Assembly (NCBI GenBank): GCA_000176735.1
Contig: ADBE01000129.1
Span: forward strand, 1 to 38,534
Reading direction: 5' to 3'
DNA from: Neisseria polysaccharea ATCC 43768
Lineage (GTDB): Bacteria > Pseudomonadota > Gammaproteobacteria > Burkholderiales > Neisseriaceae
Length of the DNA stretch: 38,534 nucleotides
Below are positions 36,982 to 38,534 of this stretch, piece after piece. Numbering within the stretch: position 1 is the first letter of the stretch; each line of letters opens with the position of its first letter. The notes beneath the pieces are model-generated. The model saw nothing but the letters and a program-made list of their open reading frames with translations. It had not been told where the DNA came from and did no database searches. The position numbers and the translations under genes were made by a program.

Positions 36982-38534
36982 TTACAACTTGCTGTCTTCA
37001 CTGTCTAAGAAGCTTCTCAAGCGGTCGCTGCGGGTCGGGTGGCGCAACTTGCGGAGTGCTTTTGCCTCAATTTGGCGGATGCGTTCGCGGGTTACGTCAA
37101 ACTGTCTGCCGACTTCTTCCAGCGTGTGGTCGGTATTCATATCGATACCGAAGCGCATACGTAAGACTTTGGCTTCACGAGGTGTCAGGCTTTCGAGTAT
37201 TTCTTTGGTTACTTCGTGCAGGCTGGTGTACATTGCCGCATCAGCCGGCGCAATATTGTTGGCATCCTCGATAAAGTCGCCCAAGTGCGAATCGTCGTCG
37301 TCGCCTATAGGTGTTTCCATGGAAATCGGTTCTTTGGCGATTTTCATGATTTTACGGATTTTGTCCTCAGGCATCTGCATCAGTTCGGCAAGTTTGGCGG
37401 AATCGGGTTCTTCGCCGGTTTCTTGAAGGTGTTGGCGCGAGATGCGGTTCATCTTGTTGATGGTTTCAATCATATGTACCGGAATGCGGATGGTACGCGC
37501 CTGATCGGCAATCGAGCGGGTGATTGCCTGGCGGATCCACCAGGTTGCGTAGGTGGAGAATTTGTAGCCCCGGCGGTATTCGAACTTATCGACCGCCTTC
37601 ATCAGTCCGATGTTGCCTTCCTGAATCAAATCAAGGAATTGTAAGCCACGGTTGGTGTATTTTTTGGCAATGGAAATCACGAGACGCAAGTTTGCCTGAA
37701 TCATTTCCTGCTTGGCGGCTGCGGTTTCTTTTTCGCTCGACACCATATTTTTGTTGATTTCTTTCAACTCTTCGATGGAAATGCGGGTTTCTTTTTCCAT
37801 ATCTGCCAACTCGGTTTGTTTTTCGAGAATGGCGTGGCGGAAGCGGTCGAGTGCGTCGCTCCAGACCCTGCCTTTGGCGATTTCTTCTTCAATCCATTGC
37901 AGATTGGTGATTTCGGGCAGGAAGTTTTGGATGAAGTAGTCGCGCTCCATATGGACGCGGTCGAGGCAGATGTCGCGGATTTCGCGTTCGAGTTTGCGGA
38001 TGTTTTCTACTTTTCCGCGCAGGCTGCTGCTGAGGCTGTCAATTTGGCGGGTGGCGAAGCGGACTTCCAAAAGTTTGTTGGCGATGGCATCGCGGTAGGC
38101 GAGATAGTCTTTGTGCCGGCTGTGGTGTTTTTCCAAACGGCCGATCATTTTTTTGTAGTCTTTTTCGATTTGGGCAAAGTGGCCGATGACTTTTTGTTTC
38201 AATTCGGCGAGATTGGCTGCCGAGATTTCATCCGCATCTTCTTCCGACTCTTCGTCGTCTTCGTTTTCATCCGAATTGTCGTTGGAAGGTTTCTCGGGCA
38301 CTGTGGTTTCCAAGTGCCCCAAGCCCAATTCGTTGAGCAATACTTCATTCGGGTCGATAATGGCTTCTACGACTTCGTCGACGCGGATTTCGTCTTTGCG
38401 GATTTTTTTCGATGAGTTCTAAGATTTCCGCAATGGATCCTGGGCAGGCGGAGATGGCCTGACCATATTTTTCAGGGCGTTTTCGTTTTTTTGGCGATGA
38501 TGATTTCGTCTTCGCGGGTCAGCAGGTCGACCTG
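36982..38534 (-). CDS. rpoD: RNA polymerase sigma-70 factor, 5' end cut, with three indels near the window edge
   Basis: The housekeeping sigma factor. The clean frame (452 residues from 38340) holds the non-conserved acidic region, region 2 ([44 protein letters not shown]), region 3, and region 4 with the helix-turn-helix [23 protein letters not shown]. It ends DSEDSKL. Further upstream the expected protein continues ([35 protein letters not shown]) but needs one base removed from the T run at 38403-38409 and one added near 38461 and near 38485. These lie within 135 bases of the end, so poor contig-end sequence is the likely cause. Confidence 0.93.

Overview
The window is Neisseria chromosome. 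It is full of the DNA uptake sequence ATGCCGTCTGAA (AT-DUS), often as inverted pairs that double as terminators. The gene order ilvI-ilvH-ilvC-argF-acnB-lptFG-pepA-holC-mip-purN-...-glnS-gshB-dgkA-mnmA-fadD-pyrG is the meningococcal backbone order as I remember it. AT-DUS points to the meningitidis/gonorrhoeae/lactamica group. A type I-C cas operon beside rpoD suggests a commensal such as N. lactamica or a close relative, but I cannot fix the species. Both ends cut through genes (a DUF927 gene and rpoD), so this is probably one whole contig.

Layout. (1) 1-3377: remains of a mobile element. It holds a DUF927 primase/helicase-type protein, a higBA toxin-antitoxin pair with its own promoter, an inverted array of TTGTTAC units flanking AT-rich DNA (a possible replication origin), then about 800 bp of AT-rich DNA with one small unexplained reading frame. 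(2) 3378-8160: branched-chain amino acid synthesis (ilvI, ilvH, an ABM-domain gene, ilvC) and argF. (3) 8305-13280: acnB and the lptF-lptG lipopolysaccharide exporter genes. (4) 13448-18407: pepA, holC, a Mip-like FKBP lipoprotein, purN, a DUF3108 protein and an OsmC protein. (5) 18408-21411: a regulatory patch with a candidate minus-strand small RNA, a GntR/FCD regulator, a LysO-type exporter and a DeoR regulator. (6) 21522-30125: glnS, gshB, dgkA, a copper chaperone, mnmA, fadD and pyrG. (7) 30172-36941: a broken cas3 remnant followed by cas3-cas5-cas8c(cas11)-cas7-cas4. (8) 36982-38534: rpoD on the opposite strand.

Main points of interest. The I-C locus has interference genes and cas4 but no cas1, cas2 or CRISPR array. 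It carries uptake-sequence dialects of other Neisseriaceae (mucosa, Eikenella and Kingella types), unlike its AT-DUS surroundings. It contains a clear internal start for Cas11 inside cas8c. It sits behind the tail of an older, dead cas3. Separately, the motif ATTGTNNACAAT occurs three times, always between genes: before acnB, before osmC, and over a candidate small-RNA promoter upstream of a GntR/FCD gene. This suggests a local regulon. Single-base losses in A/T runs break acnB, lptG, fadD and cas5, and three indels break rpoD at the contig end; these look more like sequencing errors than real mutations.
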